Assembly (NCBI RefSeq): GCF_003797765.1 | Contig: NZ_RKMB01000003.1 | Span: 124,001 to 188,000 of the forward strand | DNA length: 64,000 nucleotides | Origin: Ramlibacter sp. WS9 | GTDB taxonomy: Bacteria; Pseudomonadota; Gammaproteobacteria; Burkholderiales; Burkholderiaceae_C | Direction of reading: 5' to 3' | Shown here: piece by piece, positions 27,110 to 36,716 of the stretch | Position numbering within the stretch: the first letter of the stretch is position 1 | Layout: each line of letters begins with the position of its first letter | Notes under the pieces: generated by a model | The model's input: only the letters and a program-made list of their open reading frames with translations | The model's database searches: none | What the model was told of the DNA's origin: nothing | Program-made: the position numbers and the translations under genes

Positions 27110-28128
27110 GCCAGCACCGGGCTCGCGGTGGTCATCCCGAAGATCGCGGTCGCATTGCCTGCGTCGAACTGCAGATCGAGGGTCTTCTCGCCCCCCGCTT
27201 CATCCACGTGCCCGCGCGAAATGAACTCGTAGAACGAACCGGGTACGCTCCGGCGCACCACCCTGCCCTGCTCATCGGTGAACTCACGATCGACAAGCGC
27301 GGCCCGGAAGGCCGTCTGTCGCACCCGGCCGGACTTCGAAACTTCCACCACGTCCTTGATCGGGCGACCCAGTCGCCGCTGCGCCACGGCGACCGCCTCT
27401 ACGTCCTCGACACGGTCGGTCGCGTGATTGAACGCGTTGCCCTCCGTGGCGATCCACGCCATTTCGGCCGATTCGGCCAGAAGCAACTCGTAATCACACA
27501 GCGGAAACACGCCGTGGTGCCGCGCGAAACAGGCTTGCATGGCGGGAAGGAGTATCAGCGCCTCCGCATGAGAAAGCGATTGGTCGCGCGCGAGCTGCTC
27601 GAGCAGCCCGGCATGCTGGGGAGTCAGCGGATCTCGCGAAGCGCCGATGACGCGGCTCACCGCAAGCTGAAAAGACGCGGAGAACCGTTCCGGATGAAGC
27701 TCGGACACGAAGAACTGGGCAATCTCCTCGGGGAATTCCGCGTGCGCCCAGGAGCGTCCCGTCATTTTGAGCCGCTCCAATGGGTAAGTTCCGTTGTGCC
27801 GGTATCCCAGCGCCCTCAACACGCGCGTGATCGCCTCCTCGCCACGCGGAAGGGCGCCAGTTGGCCATCGCACGGTACGCAGCGCGCCGTGGTCGAAGTG
27901 GACCTTGCCACCCGAGTGAATGACATCCTCCACATAGGCACGCCCCGCGGGCACTCGTTCGATCAGGTCGGCAAACAGCAGCATGTTCAACGCTTGCGCG
28001 AGCTCAGCCTGCGTCACCGATTCCGATTGCGGGCCCAAGAGCGGGGGTTTTACAGCGATGCGGTCGAATGCTTTCCACGTCCAGTCCGCGCCCTGAAGAT
28101 CAACCAGGAGTTTCTCAATATTGCTCAT
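27106..28128 (-). CDS. hglS: HglS-type 2-oxoadipate dioxygenase/decarboxylase (DUF1338)
   Basis: A 340-residue DUF1338 protein. P. putida HglS, of the same family, is an Fe(II) enzyme that converts 2-oxoadipate to D-2-hydroxyglutarate in lysine breakdown. The residues used there are visible here: His80 and Arg84 in HFDHGALRTV, His235 in NAFNHATDR and an acidic residue in KDVVEVSKSGRV (Glu262) or FYEFISR (Glu301). At 340 residues it is shorter than the P. putida form of about 460, so a C-terminal part is absent. The ATG at 28128 has a GAGGG site nine bases upstream. It is coupled to the ydiJ-like gene. Confidence 0.88.
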   Translation of the reverse strand: MSNIEKLLVDLQGADWTWKAFDRIAVKPPLLGPQSESVTQAELAQALNMLLFADLIERVPAGRAYVEDVIHSGGKVHFDHGALRTVRWPTGALPRGEEAITRVLRALGYRHNGTYPLERLKMTGRSWAHAEFPEEIAQFFVSELHPERFSASFQLAVSRVIGASRDPLTPQHAGLLEQLARDQSLSHAEALILLPAMQACFARHHGVFPLCDYELLLAESAEMAWIATEGNAFNHATDRVEDVEAVAVAQRRLGRPIKDVVEVSKSGRVRQTAFRAALVDREFTDEQGRVVRRSVPGSFYEFISRGHVDEAGGEKTLDLQFDAGNATAIFGMTTASPVLA

Positions 28129-28170
28129 GAAGTAGCGCCCTCTTTCAAAGTGAGTTTGTCGGATCGGCAT

Positions 28171-28183
28171 GAAGTTTCACTTC
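28171..28183. promoter_or_regulatory. Candidate LysR operator between hglS and its divergent regulator
   Basis: GAAGT-TTC-ACTTC is a perfect 5-bp dyad in the 112-base gap between hglS and the GcvA-like gene. A second short palindrome (CTTTCAAAG, 28142-28150) lies closer to hglS. Position and symmetry fit a LysR autoregulatory site. No binding evidence. Confidence 0.4.
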
Positions 28184-28240
28184 GGAGAACGCGGAGCGCA
28201 AACGCATAATGCGCATGAGATCATTAGCAAAGTCAATGAA

Positions 28241-29143
28241 ATGCGTCGCAGACTCCCGTCGACCACTATGCTTCTGGCGTTCGAGGCGGCAGCCAGAGCC
28301 CTGAGCTTCACGCAGGCAGGAAAAGAACTGTCACTGAGCCAGAGCGCCATCAGCCAGCAGATTCAGGGGCTCGAAGATTTCCTCGGGATTGCGCTGTTTG
28401 TGCGGGCGCGGCAGCGTCTGCAGTTCACCGATGCGGGCCGCCTCTTCCAAAGCCGCATCACCCCCGCGCTCAATAACCTGGAAGGAGCGATCCTCGAAAC
28501 AATTACCAGCCAGCGCAGCGGCAGCAGCCTCAACATCGGCGTCCCGCCGACCTTTGCCGCCAAGTGGCTGATTCCGCGGCTGCCGCGGTTTGCGACGCAG
28601 TGGCCGGGCGTCGCGGTCAACCTGGTGAGCAGCGTGGGCGGACCTGACCTGACAACCAACCGGTGGGATGCCGCGGTTTATTTCGGCTCGCCACTGCAAG
28701 AGGACCGCGTCCTGTGCGATCGGCTGATGGGGGAAGAATTGGTGGTGGTCTGCAGCCCCTCGGTGAGACCGCAGTTGCGCCGCCCCGAGGATTTGGCCGA
28801 TGCGGCGCTACTGCACCTGAGCTCGCGCGAACATGCCTGGACGGACTGGTTGTCGCGTGCCGGCGTTGGCAGCATCCCTTCGACCAGGGGGGCAAAGTTC
28901 GAGCTGTTCAGCATGGTGTCGCAGGCGGCGGCGGCCGGCCTGGGCGTCGCGGTGCTCCCGCGCTTCCTGGTGCTCGATGAACTTGCGTCCCGCCAGCTTG
29001 TGATTCCATTCGGCCCCTGCGTTGGCAGCGCAGAGCAAGGGTACTTTCTTGCAAGGCCGGCGGCCAAGAGCGAGTGGGCGCCGTTGTTGCATTTTCGGCA
29101 ATGGCTGATGGAGGAAGCGGCAAACAATCCGGTACCTGCTTGA
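28241..29143 (+). CDS. LysR-family regulator (GcvA-like)
   Basis: A 300-residue LysR protein of the GcvA-like subgroup: the helix-turn-helix starts RLPSTTMLLAFEAAARALSFTQAG and has SLSQSAISQQIQGLE. The effector domain includes FAAKWLIPRLPRF and the WDAAVYFGS stretch seen in GcvA/AmpR-type members. It is transcribed away from hglS-ydiJ, so regulation of 2-oxoadipate or D-2-hydroxyglutarate catabolism is the likely task. The ATG at 28241 lies just before the conserved domain. Confidence 0.88.
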   Translation: MRRRLPSTTMLLAFEAAARALSFTQAGKELSLSQSAISQQIQGLEDFLGIALFVRARQRLQFTDAGRLFQSRITPALNNLEGAILETITSQRSGSSLNIGVPPTFAAKWLIPRLPRFATQWPGVAVNLVSSVGGPDLTTNRWDAAVYFGSPLQEDRVLCDRLMGEELVVVCSPSVRPQLRRPEDLADAALLHLSSREHAWTDWLSRAGVGSIPSTRGAKFELFSMVSQAAAAGLGVAVLPRFLVLDELASRQLVIPFGPCVGSAEQGYFLARPAAKSEWAPLLHFRQWLMEEAANNPVPA

Positions 29144-29206
29144 AAGCGACCCCAGTCTGTTCATACCAATGCGGTATTACGTGTGCCCCAAAGAGTATTG
29201 GACTGC

Positions 29207-30022
29207 ATGCGTCGGCCCTTCCATAGTGCGGGCTTGCGACAAACGGAGGATGAATTGGAATTGCACGCCGCACCGGTCGAAGCCGCAACCGCGGATACTG
29301 CCCAGCACGAAAAATTGGCTCGAGTCAATCTCGCCGCGATGTACCGTCTCGTCGAGCAAAGCGGCTGGGGCGAAGGGATCTTCAACCACATCTCCATGCG
29401 GGTGCCGGGCTCCCCTCGCGAGTTCCTCATCAAGCCGCACGAGCTCGGTTACGCGGAAGTCACGGCTTCCAACCTCGTTCGCGTCTCCATGGATGATGAC
29501 CTTGACGAGCGCTCCGGCGTGAACCGTCCCGGGTTCGTGCTGCACAGCACGATCCTGAAAGCCAGGTCCGACGTGAACTGTGCACTGCACGTCCATGTGC
29601 CTGAAGTTGTGGCGGTGGGCGCGCTGCGGCGGGGCCTGCGCATGTATTGCCAGGCAGCACTGCGGTTCTACGAGCAGCTCGGCTATCACCCCTACGAAGG
29701 CCTCACCGAGTCTCTTGAAGAAGGCCCGCGGATGATGAAGGCCCTGGGCAGGAACGGCGTGGCACTGCTGCTGCGCAATCACGGAGCCGTCACGGTATCA
29801 GAAACCGCGTGGGGTGCGTTCTCCTTGATGCGCTATCTGGTCAGCGCCTGCAAGATCCAGTTGCAGATCGAAGGCGCGGGCGGCGAGGCTGTTGAGATTT
29901 CGCAGGGTGCCTGCGAGTCCGCCCGCAAGCAGCTTTCGTCTCACAACACGGGCCGAGCTGGAGCGGATTGGCCGGCCTGGCTGCGGCGCCTCGACGCAGT
30001 CGACCCCACATACCGGTTTTGA
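29207..30022 (+). CDS. Class II aldolase/adducin-family protein
   Basis: About 271 residues with the class II aldolase fold (fuculose/ribulose phosphate aldolase family). It has GWGEGIFNHISMRVPG, the zinc-binding histidines in CALHVHVPEVV and RNHGAVTV, and GYAEVTASNLVRV. Adducin-like members in aromatic or dicarboxylate clusters act as aldolases or decarboxylases on oxo-acids. The start is uncertain: ATG 29207 is used, but GTG 29183 or a TTG near 29255 just after a GGAGG are alternatives. It is followed after 10 bases by an FAH-family gene. Confidence 0.82.
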   Translation: MRRPFHSAGLRQTEDELELHAAPVEAATADTAQHEKLARVNLAAMYRLVEQSGWGEGIFNHISMRVPGSPREFLIKPHELGYAEVTASNLVRVSMDDDLDERSGVNRPGFVLHSTILKARSDVNCALHVHVPEVVAVGALRRGLRMYCQAALRFYEQLGYHPYEGLTESLEEGPRMMKALGRNGVALLLRNHGAVTVSETAWGAFSLMRYLVSACKIQLQIEGAGGEAVEISQGACESARKQLSSHNTGRAGADWPAWLRRLDAVDPTYRF

Positions 30023-30032
30023 AACGCTGGCA

Positions 30033-30953
30033 ATGAAACTCGCCTACGTCGAAACGGATGGCCGCCGCTTCGTGGCTGTTCGCAAGGGCGCCAACTTTGT
30101 CGATCTGTCCCGCTCGCCGCTGCGCTGGAACAAAGGACTCACCGACCTCCTGGCCTTGGGGCCTGATGGGCTGGCTGCAGCGCGATCCGCCGTTGCGAGC
30201 GCCGATGGCTCCTCGCTGGTCGATCCCGCGGCCGTCACTTACCTGCGCCTCAATGAACCGCATTGCGTCACTTGCGTCGGCAGCAACTATGCGGCGCACA
30301 TTCGAGAGCGGGCGAAGCCGTTTCCAAAGGAACCCAGCTGCTTCTTGAAAGGCCTGCCGGCTTTCGTCGCCCACCGGCAACCACTCGAACGACCGGGAAA
30401 TTCAGAACAGTTCGACTACGAGGCGGAGCTGGTCATCGTTGTCGGGCGCGCCGGCCGCCATGTGCCGATCGAGCGGGCGCTTGACTTCGTGGCCGGCTAC
30501 ACATTGATGAACGACGGCTCGGTGCGCGACTTTCAGGAGCGCTACAGCAACATCACGCTCGGAAAGAATTTTCCGGCCAGCAGCGCGCTAGGCCCCGAGA
30601 TGGTGACGGCTGACGACGTGCCGCCGGGAGCGCACGGGCTGCGCATCTCCACCCGCATCAACGGCAGCACGGCGCAGGACTCGAACACGGCCGACCTGGT
30701 CTTCGACGTGCCGATGCTGGTCTCGCTGGTCTCCCATACGGTGGGATTGCGTCCAGGCGATCTCATCGCCACCGGCACGCCATCTGGCGTGGCTGCAGGC
30801 ATGACGCCTCCGAAGTGGCTGAAGGCAGGCGATGAAATCGAGATGTCCATCGAGGGCGTTTGCACACTCTCCAACATCGTGGTGGATGCCCTTGTTGCGC
30901 CAGCTGGACACGGCTACGACCGGGCAGCGTACGCACCGAAGGTCTTGCGATGA
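30033..30953 (+). CDS. Fumarylacetoacetate hydrolase (FAH)-family protein
   Basis: A 306-residue FAH-fold protein. The metal-binding acidic residues are in EQFDYEAELVIVVGR, and GSNYAAHIRER, GYTLMNDGSVRDFQ, GKNFPASSALGPEMV and the C-terminal DLIATGTPSGVAAG are diagnostic. Members hydrolyse or decarboxylate 2-oxo acids (hydratase/isomerase of meta-cleavage products, acylpyruvases). With the adjacent class II aldolase it could finish a ring-cleavage or oxo-acid route. The first ATG within the conserved region (30033) is used. Confidence 0.88.
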   Translation: MKLAYVETDGRRFVAVRKGANFVDLSRSPLRWNKGLTDLLALGPDGLAAARSAVASADGSSLVDPAAVTYLRLNEPHCVTCVGSNYAAHIRERAKPFPKEPSCFLKGLPAFVAHRQPLERPGNSEQFDYEAELVIVVGRAGRHVPIERALDFVAGYTLMNDGSVRDFQERYSNITLGKNFPASSALGPEMVTADDVPPGAHGLRISTRINGSTAQDSNTADLVFDVPMLVSLVSHTVGLRPGDLIATGTPSGVAAGMTPPKWLKAGDEIEMSIEGVCTLSNIVVDALVAPAGHGYDRAAYAPKVLR

Positions 30954-31075
30954 GTCATACGGTTGACGCGCTGTTTGCGTAGGCCCGGTCCCGCCCTACT
31001 TTCAGGTGCGCCATGCTGCATGCCTCGCATATGATCTGCAGCATTCGACATCTCCCGGGGCAAGGCCCATTCATC

Positions 31076-32005
31076 ATGGCGGACTCGTCGCGAACCTTGG
31101 ACCTGCGTCAGGTCGCATTGTTTGTGGCCGTGGCCGAAGAATTGAGTTTCACCCGTGCGGCCTTGCGAATGCACATTTCGCAGCCGCCGCTGAGTCGGCA
31201 AATCGCACGGCTGGAAGACCAACTCGGCATGCGGCTGCTGGAACGCTCACGCCAGTCGGTAGCACTGACGGCCGCCGGCAAGGCGCTCCTGCCTGAGGCG
31301 CGTCGCCTGTTGGAACTGGCGACACGGGCGCCGGAAGTGGCAAGGCGCGCTGAACGCGGCGAGACTGGAACGCTGCGGGTCGGATTCGTGGGGTCCATGA
31401 TCTACACCTCGATTCCGACGCTGATCGGGAGATTCAGGCGTACCTACCCGGATGTGGAAATCGTGCTGCACCAGTTGACGGTGTCTAAGCAGGTCGAGAT
31501 GCTGGTCGCCGGCGACTTGGACCTGGGGTTCCTTCGCCATCAGCTGATCCACGAGCAACTGAGCTCCAGGCTGCTCTTTCTCGAGCCTTCGATCGTTGTC
31601 CTGCCCCGGGATCACCCACTGGCGGCGCAACGCACGATCAACCTCCCCGACCTGTCACGCGACAAGTTCATCTCTTTCACGCGTCAGGATGGCCCGGGCT
31701 TTTTCGAGCTCCTGCTGCGCATCTGCGGCGAGGCTGGATTCTCTCCGCAGATCGTGATGGAGGCCAATCCTCTGTCCACCGTGATCGGCCTGGTGGCCTC
31801 GGGTGCCGGTATCGCCGTTGTTCCTCAATCCATGAGTCGCCTCAGGATTCGCAACGTCGTGTACCGCCGGCTGGCGGGAGCCCGGACCACGAGTGAACTT
31901 CTACTGGCGTGGAAGAAGGAAAGCGTGCCGGCCACCGTCACCAACTTTTTGGCGTTGACTGGTGAAGATGCGCAATCAGCGACCCTCAGTAGTCATCCAA
32001 CTTGA
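31076..32005 (+). CDS. LysR-family transcriptional regulator
   Basis: A 309-residue LysR protein: LDLRQVALFVAVAEELSFTRAALRMHISQPPLSRQIARLE is the helix-turn-helix, in the BenM/CatR-like style of aromatic catabolism regulators. The effector domain follows with GTLRVGFVGSMIYTSIP. It lies on the same strand 122 bases downstream of the FAH gene and may control the aldolase/FAH pair. The start at 31076 directly precedes the conserved domain. Confidence 0.88.
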   Translation: MADSSRTLDLRQVALFVAVAEELSFTRAALRMHISQPPLSRQIARLEDQLGMRLLERSRQSVALTAAGKALLPEARRLLELATRAPEVARRAERGETGTLRVGFVGSMIYTSIPTLIGRFRRTYPDVEIVLHQLTVSKQVEMLVAGDLDLGFLRHQLIHEQLSSRLLFLEPSIVVLPRDHPLAAQRTINLPDLSRDKFISFTRQDGPGFFELLLRICGEAGFSPQIVMEANPLSTVIGLVASGAGIAVVPQSMSRLRIRNVVYRRLAGARTTSELLLAWKKESVPATVTNFLALTGEDAQSATLSSHPT

Positions 32006-32030
32006 CCAAGTCCCGGTTCAGCGCGCGAAC

Positions 32031-32570
<540 letters not shown>

Positions 32571-34052
32571 CTACGGCCGGCCCAGCAACTTCGCCAACGC
32601 AGTAATTGCGGGGCTGCTATGCGTCATTCCAATGTTGAATCGCATGTAGCCCTCGTATCGCGAGTCCGATGAGAACGCGCTCCCAGGCGCGGTCAGATGG
32701 CCGCTTTCCAGCATTGTGCGTGCGAGTGAGAGGGCGTCCACTTTTTCGCCCAAACGGCCCCAGAGAAACAACCCCGATTCGGGCTTATGGTCAAACGCGA
32801 TTCCGATGGCCTCAAGCTGTTCAATGACTGATTCGCGTTGCTCGTCCAGCTTCGATATCAATTGGTCACAGATGCGCCTGTAGTTGCCTTCCGACAGGAC
32901 GCCGAGCACCGTTCGCTCTCCAAGGGTCGAGTTGGAAATGATGTTTGCAGAACGGAACTGGGTGAGCCATTGAACTCTCTCAGGGCTTGCGGCAATAAAG
33001 CCAACTCTCAGTCCCACCGCCAATGTCATGGAGAAGCTGCCGATATAAATCACGCGCTTAAGTTGATCCAGGGTCGCTAACCGCGTTAGTTGTCCGGCCA
33101 TGCTGGAAGGCGCCAGATCGCTGTACGAGTCGTCTTCAACGATCGTCAGATCGAACTCCTCTGCCAGACGCAGGAGTTGAAACGCTTTGTGTGGCGTCAT
33201 GTAGCTTGATGTGGGGTTCTGCAGTACCGAACTGCAGAAGAAGAACCTGGGCTTGTGCTGTTCGCATAGCGCCCTTAACACTTCGAGGTTCGGACCATCG
33301 GCCTCGCGTGGGACAAAAGCGATATCGAGCCCCGTCGCGGCAAGGTGCTGCAAGAGCATGAATGGCCCCGGTGACTCGCCAAGCACGATTTCGCTTTGGA
33401 CCCGAAAATAAAACGCCTGGATCACCAAATGCAGTGCTTCAGAAGCCCCAACAGTGGTCATCAAGGACTTCGGTTCCGCATTGATCCCTAGCTCCAACAG
33501 CTTTGACTGAATGATTTCCCGCAGTGGCAAATAGCCCTGCGGATCGGTGTGCGACGCCAGCAACCGGTGGTTCGACCGGGCAACATTTCGCATGGCCTGG
33601 GCAATCTCTGACTCATTGATCCACGCGGCAGGCATCACGCCACTGCCCATGTGAGTTACGTGGTCAACCAGCGGCCTGACGAGTTGCCTGTGCCATAGGT
33701 ATGGATGAGAGAGCGCCTGGTCAGACCAAGGGGGATGCCGCTCGACCTGACGAGGTGTCCTGCGCGCCAGCTTCACATAGCAGCCGGATCCACGGCGCGC
33801 TTCCACGAAACCATGAGCGACCAGCTTGTCATAGGCCCGGGCAACGGTGTCGCGGCTGACATTGCAGTCGTCGGCCAATTGCCGCACTGACGGCAGGCGC
33901 CGTCCAGCAGTCAGCTGACCGGCCTGCACGGCCTTGACCACCATCTGAAAGATCTGGTCAACCAGCGACGTGGCGCCTGAAATTGCTGCTGCTGCCTGAA
34001 GGTGGGTTGTATTGAACATATCGGTCTCGCAATTAGGGCACGGACTTGCCAT
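32571..34052 (-). CDS. MocR/GntR-type regulator with aminotransferase-like domain, PLP lysine replaced by Met
   Basis: A 493-residue MocR-type protein: a GntR winged helix-turn-helix (LPSVRQLADDCNVSRDTVARAYDKL, about residues 53-77), a linker, and a fold type I aminotransferase-like domain with SHTDPQGYLPLRE, TVGASEALH and VEDDSYSDL. The motif that holds the PLP lysine reads GSFSMTLAVGLRVGF, where GSFSKTLxPGLRxG is usual. The codon at 33029-33027 is ATG, so residue 342 is Met. The protein should not form the internal aldimine, although it could still bind PLP or another ligand. It diverges from the TonB-receptor operon across 283 bases. The start at 34052 has an AGGTGG site; 34019 is an alternative. 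Confidence 0.88.
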   Translation of the reverse strand: MASPCPNCETDMFNTTHLQAAAAISGATSLVDQIFQMVVKAVQAGQLTAGRRLPSVRQLADDCNVSRDTVARAYDKLVAHGFVEARRGSGCYVKLARRTPRQVERHPPWSDQALSHPYLWHRQLVRPLVDHVTHMGSGVMPAAWINESEIAQAMRNVARSNHRLLASHTDPQGYLPLREIIQSKLLELGINAEPKSLMTTVGASEALHLVIQAFYFRVQSEIVLGESPGPFMLLQHLAATGLDIAFVPREADGPNLEVLRALCEQHKPRFFFCSSVLQNPTSSYMTPHKAFQLLRLAEEFDLTIVEDDSYSDLAPSSMAGQLTRLATLDQLKRVIYIGSFSMTLAVGLRVGFIAASPERVQWLTQFRSANIISNSTLGERTVLGVLSEGNYRRICDQLISKLDEQRESVIEQLEAIGIAFDHKPESGLFLWGRLGEKVDALSLARTMLESGHLTAPGSAFSSDSRYEGYMRFNIGMTHSSPAITALAKLLGRP

Positions 34053-34335
34053 CTGAGGCCCACCTTAGAGGTACGGCACCATCTCTTTCCAAGGGGAATC
34101 CCTCAAATGTGTCAGGTCAAAACGTTCAGGCCAGTTTGCCAGAAAATTGTCAGATGTGTACTGATTTGACATGAAATCGATCGCTATTCTTCCGTCACTT
34201 GGTACGCATCCAAACAGCTACGCCGCGTGTTGCGACAGGTCGGACTTCCACAAGGAGATCCGAGGCTACAAATAAATGCAGAGGGACGACTGACGTGAGT
34301 GCTTTCGAACTTAAAACATCCTTAACGAGGTCATA
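34053..34335. promoter_or_regulatory. Divergent control region between the MocR-like gene and the TonB-receptor operon
   Basis: A 283-base gap. It holds TGTCAG at 34110-34115 and again at 34148-34153. A TGTCA-N14-TGACA inverted repeat is at 34148-34171. An AGGG-GAAT-CCCT dyad lies near 34092-34103. TTGACA at 34166-34171 could be a -35 element, but no matching -10 at normal spacing is evident. No Fur-box-like sequence was recognised. These are candidate sites for the adjacent regulator. Confidence 0.35.
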
Positions 34336-36702
34336 GTGAAAACCGTGGGAATCAAATCTTCATTGCGCGTTACGGCCCTCGCAGCGCATCTGCTCTTCGC
34401 CTTCCATGCGCAGGCGCAAAGTCAGGTAATGGACATACCGGGTGGTGATCTGAAGGCAGCGCTGGATGCCTACATCACGCAATCTGGCCAGAAAGTTCAA
34501 TACTCTGCCGATGATCTCAAGGGTCGCACCAGCCCGGGCGCCAAAGGGCGGCAGGCACCAGAGCAGATGTTGAAGGAACTGTTGCAGGGAACAAATCTCG
34601 CGGTTCACACCGACAGCAGCGGCCAGTACACCATTCGCCCCATCGCCCTGCTGGACCAGGTGGTCATCCGCGGCTCCGCGTCGCACCTGGCCGACCGGAA
34701 CGTCAGTGGCACGCGCGCCGAAGTCGATCCGATGTCGCTGCCGATGACGATCGAAACCGTCGGTGCAAAACTGTTGAGCGAGCAATCGAGCCAGAGTCTC
34801 GCAGACGCGATCAACTACCTGCCAGGCGTTACCGGCAACGCGGCCGATCATACGTTTCAGATTCGTGGCTTCTCAGGCTCCGTGATGCGCAACGGCGTGG
34901 TGAGTGACGCCAAATTCGGTCCGCCCGTCGGCACGATCCAAAGCATCGAAGTGCTGAAGGGCCCCGCCGCCATCCTGAACGGCGTAGGGGTCGGATACGG
35001 TGGCGTGATCAACGTCATCGGCAAGGCGCCGCAAGCGCAAACGGTGCGGGAGGTCTCCCTCCAGCTCGGATCGCACGACAGGGCGGAGTTGGGGCTGGAC
35101 CTCGCCGGCGCCCTCGACCAAGACAAGCGGTGGAAGTACCGCCTCATCGCCTCCGAGATGACAGAGGGAAAAAACGAGGAAGGCGTTAACGGGGCCTACC
35201 ACCACTACATCGCCCCCGCCGTCAGTTACAGCAACTGGGATACGGGGACAGAGGCATCGCTCAGCCTTGAATACAACCAGCAGCGCACCACCCCGTTCCT
35301 TGGCGTGTTCTATGGGCCGAACGAGAAGCTGGGCGACAAGCACGGCTTTACGCCGACCTCGAATCCGGACTCCGGCTACCACCGGAAGAACACCATCGTA
35401 TCGGCCAAAGTTCGGCAAAAAATTTCGGACGATTGGGATGTCTCTGTCAATCTCTCCCGTGAACGATCCCTCCAGGACAACTCGGCGCCACAGATTACCG
35501 TGGGCTTTGTCGCCCCCTTCGACATTTCGACTTTCACCTTTCCCAACCTCTTGAAGACGGAACTTCAAGAAAACGACACACTCATTCGATCAACGCTCAA
35601 AGTCGATCTCACCGGAGAAGTGAAGACCGGGCCGGTCTCGCACAAGTTGCTCTTCGCCTACGACAAGACGCGCGGCAGGGAAGTCGCCGATCGAAACTAC
35701 GGCTCGGCAGTGGAGGGAATCAACGTCCAGACGGGCGCCGTGGCAAGCTTTCCGGGAGTCAACCCGTACACGGCGACGATCGTCTACGACCGAAGCGACG
35801 TGCAGGAAGGTTTCCTGGCCACTGATCACATCAAGTGGGGATCTTGGGTTGCCCTGGCTGGCGTGCGCCATGTGAAGTACAAGCAGGCCTTTGCCGGCCA
35901 GCCTGGAGACTCCACCACCAACGAATGGCTCCCCTCGCTCGGCGTCCTTTACGAAGTCACGCCGGATCTTTCCGTTTACGGAAGCTTCAACAAGGGCTTG
36001 ACTCCGTACCAGGGCGGCGGCGTCATGTACGGCAACGGCGCGCCACCTCCGGCCGAGTACGCAAAACAAAAGGAGCTCGGATTCAAGGCCCTTTTCGCGG
36101 ACAAGCAGTTGGCGCTGACCGCGGCGGTCTTCGACATCAACCAGAGGAACGTCAATTTCCTCGATGTCGCTCACATGAACGAAGGCTTCTTTCTCACCAC
36201 CATTCCGGGCCAGAAGAGCCGCGGATTCGAGGTTGAGCTCTCCGGAAACCTGAGCAGGCACCTGAACATTCGAACGTCATACTCCCAGACGAACCTGACG
36301 CTGGAGCTTGACCCCGCTCTGGGCGCGTTCCTCGGTCTGACAGACCGGAACATCCTGAGCGGCTTTCTGCCGCCGAAGAAGAAGGCCACGTTCTGGGGTT
36401 CATATTCGTTCAATGGCAACGGCCAGGATGGATGGTGGGCAGGCGCGGGCGCGCAATGGCAAAGCTCCATCTTCGTGGGCTCCATCAACTGGTTCGGCAT
36501 TCCACAGACCGACTACCAGAAAGAGGTACTTCCAGGGAAGCTGCGCGTAGACCTGGCCGCGGGCTACCGAGACAAGAACCGGTCGCTGACGTTGGGCATC
36601 AAGAACGTAACCGACGCCCAGCAGATCCTGAATGGAAGCGGGGGATCGGCGCGTGTGGACAAGGGGCGCTCGTTCTATCTGAGCGGCCAATACAACTTCT
36701 GA
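34336..36702 (+). CDS. TonB-dependent receptor with N-terminal STN domain (siderophore-receptor type)
   Basis: A 788-residue outer-membrane receptor. The signal peptide ends FHAQAQS, and an STN (secretin/TonB short N-terminal) signalling domain spans about residues 30-100 (MDIPGGDLKAALDAYITQSG). The plug starts LLDQVVIRGSA and carries TIQSIEVLKGPAAILNG and YGGVINVIGK, and the 22-strand barrel ends in LSGQYNF (terminal Phe). Start is GTG 34336. STN domains normally signal to a FecR-type anti-sigma factor, but no sigma/anti-sigma pair is here; a MocR-like regulator sits there instead. The ligand may be a siderophore, or a peptide given the peptide-handling genes downstream. Confidence 0.92.
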   Translation: MKTVGIKSSLRVTALAAHLLFAFHAQAQSQVMDIPGGDLKAALDAYITQSGQKVQYSADDLKGRTSPGAKGRQAPEQMLKELLQGTNLAVHTDSSGQYTIRPIALLDQVVIRGSASHLADRNVSGTRAEVDPMSLPMTIETVGAKLLSEQSSQSLADAINYLPGVTGNAADHTFQIRGFSGSVMRNGVVSDAKFGPPVGTIQSIEVLKGPAAILNGVGVGYGGVINVIGKAPQAQTVREVSLQLGSHDRAELGLDLAGALDQDKRWKYRLIASEMTEGKNEEGVNGAYHHYIAPAVSYSNWDTGTEASLSLEYNQQRTTPFLGVFYGPNEKLGDKHGFTPTSNPDSGYHRKNTIVSAKVRQKISDDWDVSVNLSRERSLQDNSAPQITVGFVAPFDISTFTFPNLLKTELQENDTLIRSTLKVDLTGEVKTGPVSHKLLFAYDKTRGREVADRNYGSAVEGINVQTGAVASFPGVNPYTATIVYDRSDVQEGFLATDHIKWGSWVALAGVRHVKYKQAFAGQPGDSTTNEWLPSLGVLYEVTPDLSVYGSFNKGLTPYQGGGVMYGNGAPPPAEYAKQKELGFKALFADKQLALTAAVFDINQRNVNFLDVAHMNEGFFLTTIPGQKSRGFEVELSGNLSRHLNIRTSYSQTNLTLELDPALGAFLGLTDRNILSGFLPPKKKATFWGSYSFNGNGQDGWWAGAGAQWQSSIFVGSINWFGIPQTDYQKEVLPGKLRVDLAAGYRDKNRSLTLGIKNVTDAQQILNGSGGSARVDKGRSFYLSGQYNF

Positions 36703-36716
36703 CCTTCGGCATTGAT

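Noticed and set aside
34166..34190. TTGACA and TATTCT as a sigma-70 promoter for the TonB-receptor operon
   Set aside because: The spacer is only 13 bases, too short for normal promoter function.
34336..36702. The STN receptor as part of a FecI/FecR-type sigma-factor regulated system
   Set aside because: No extracytoplasmic-function sigma factor or FecR-like gene is present nearby; the adjacent regulator is MocR-like.
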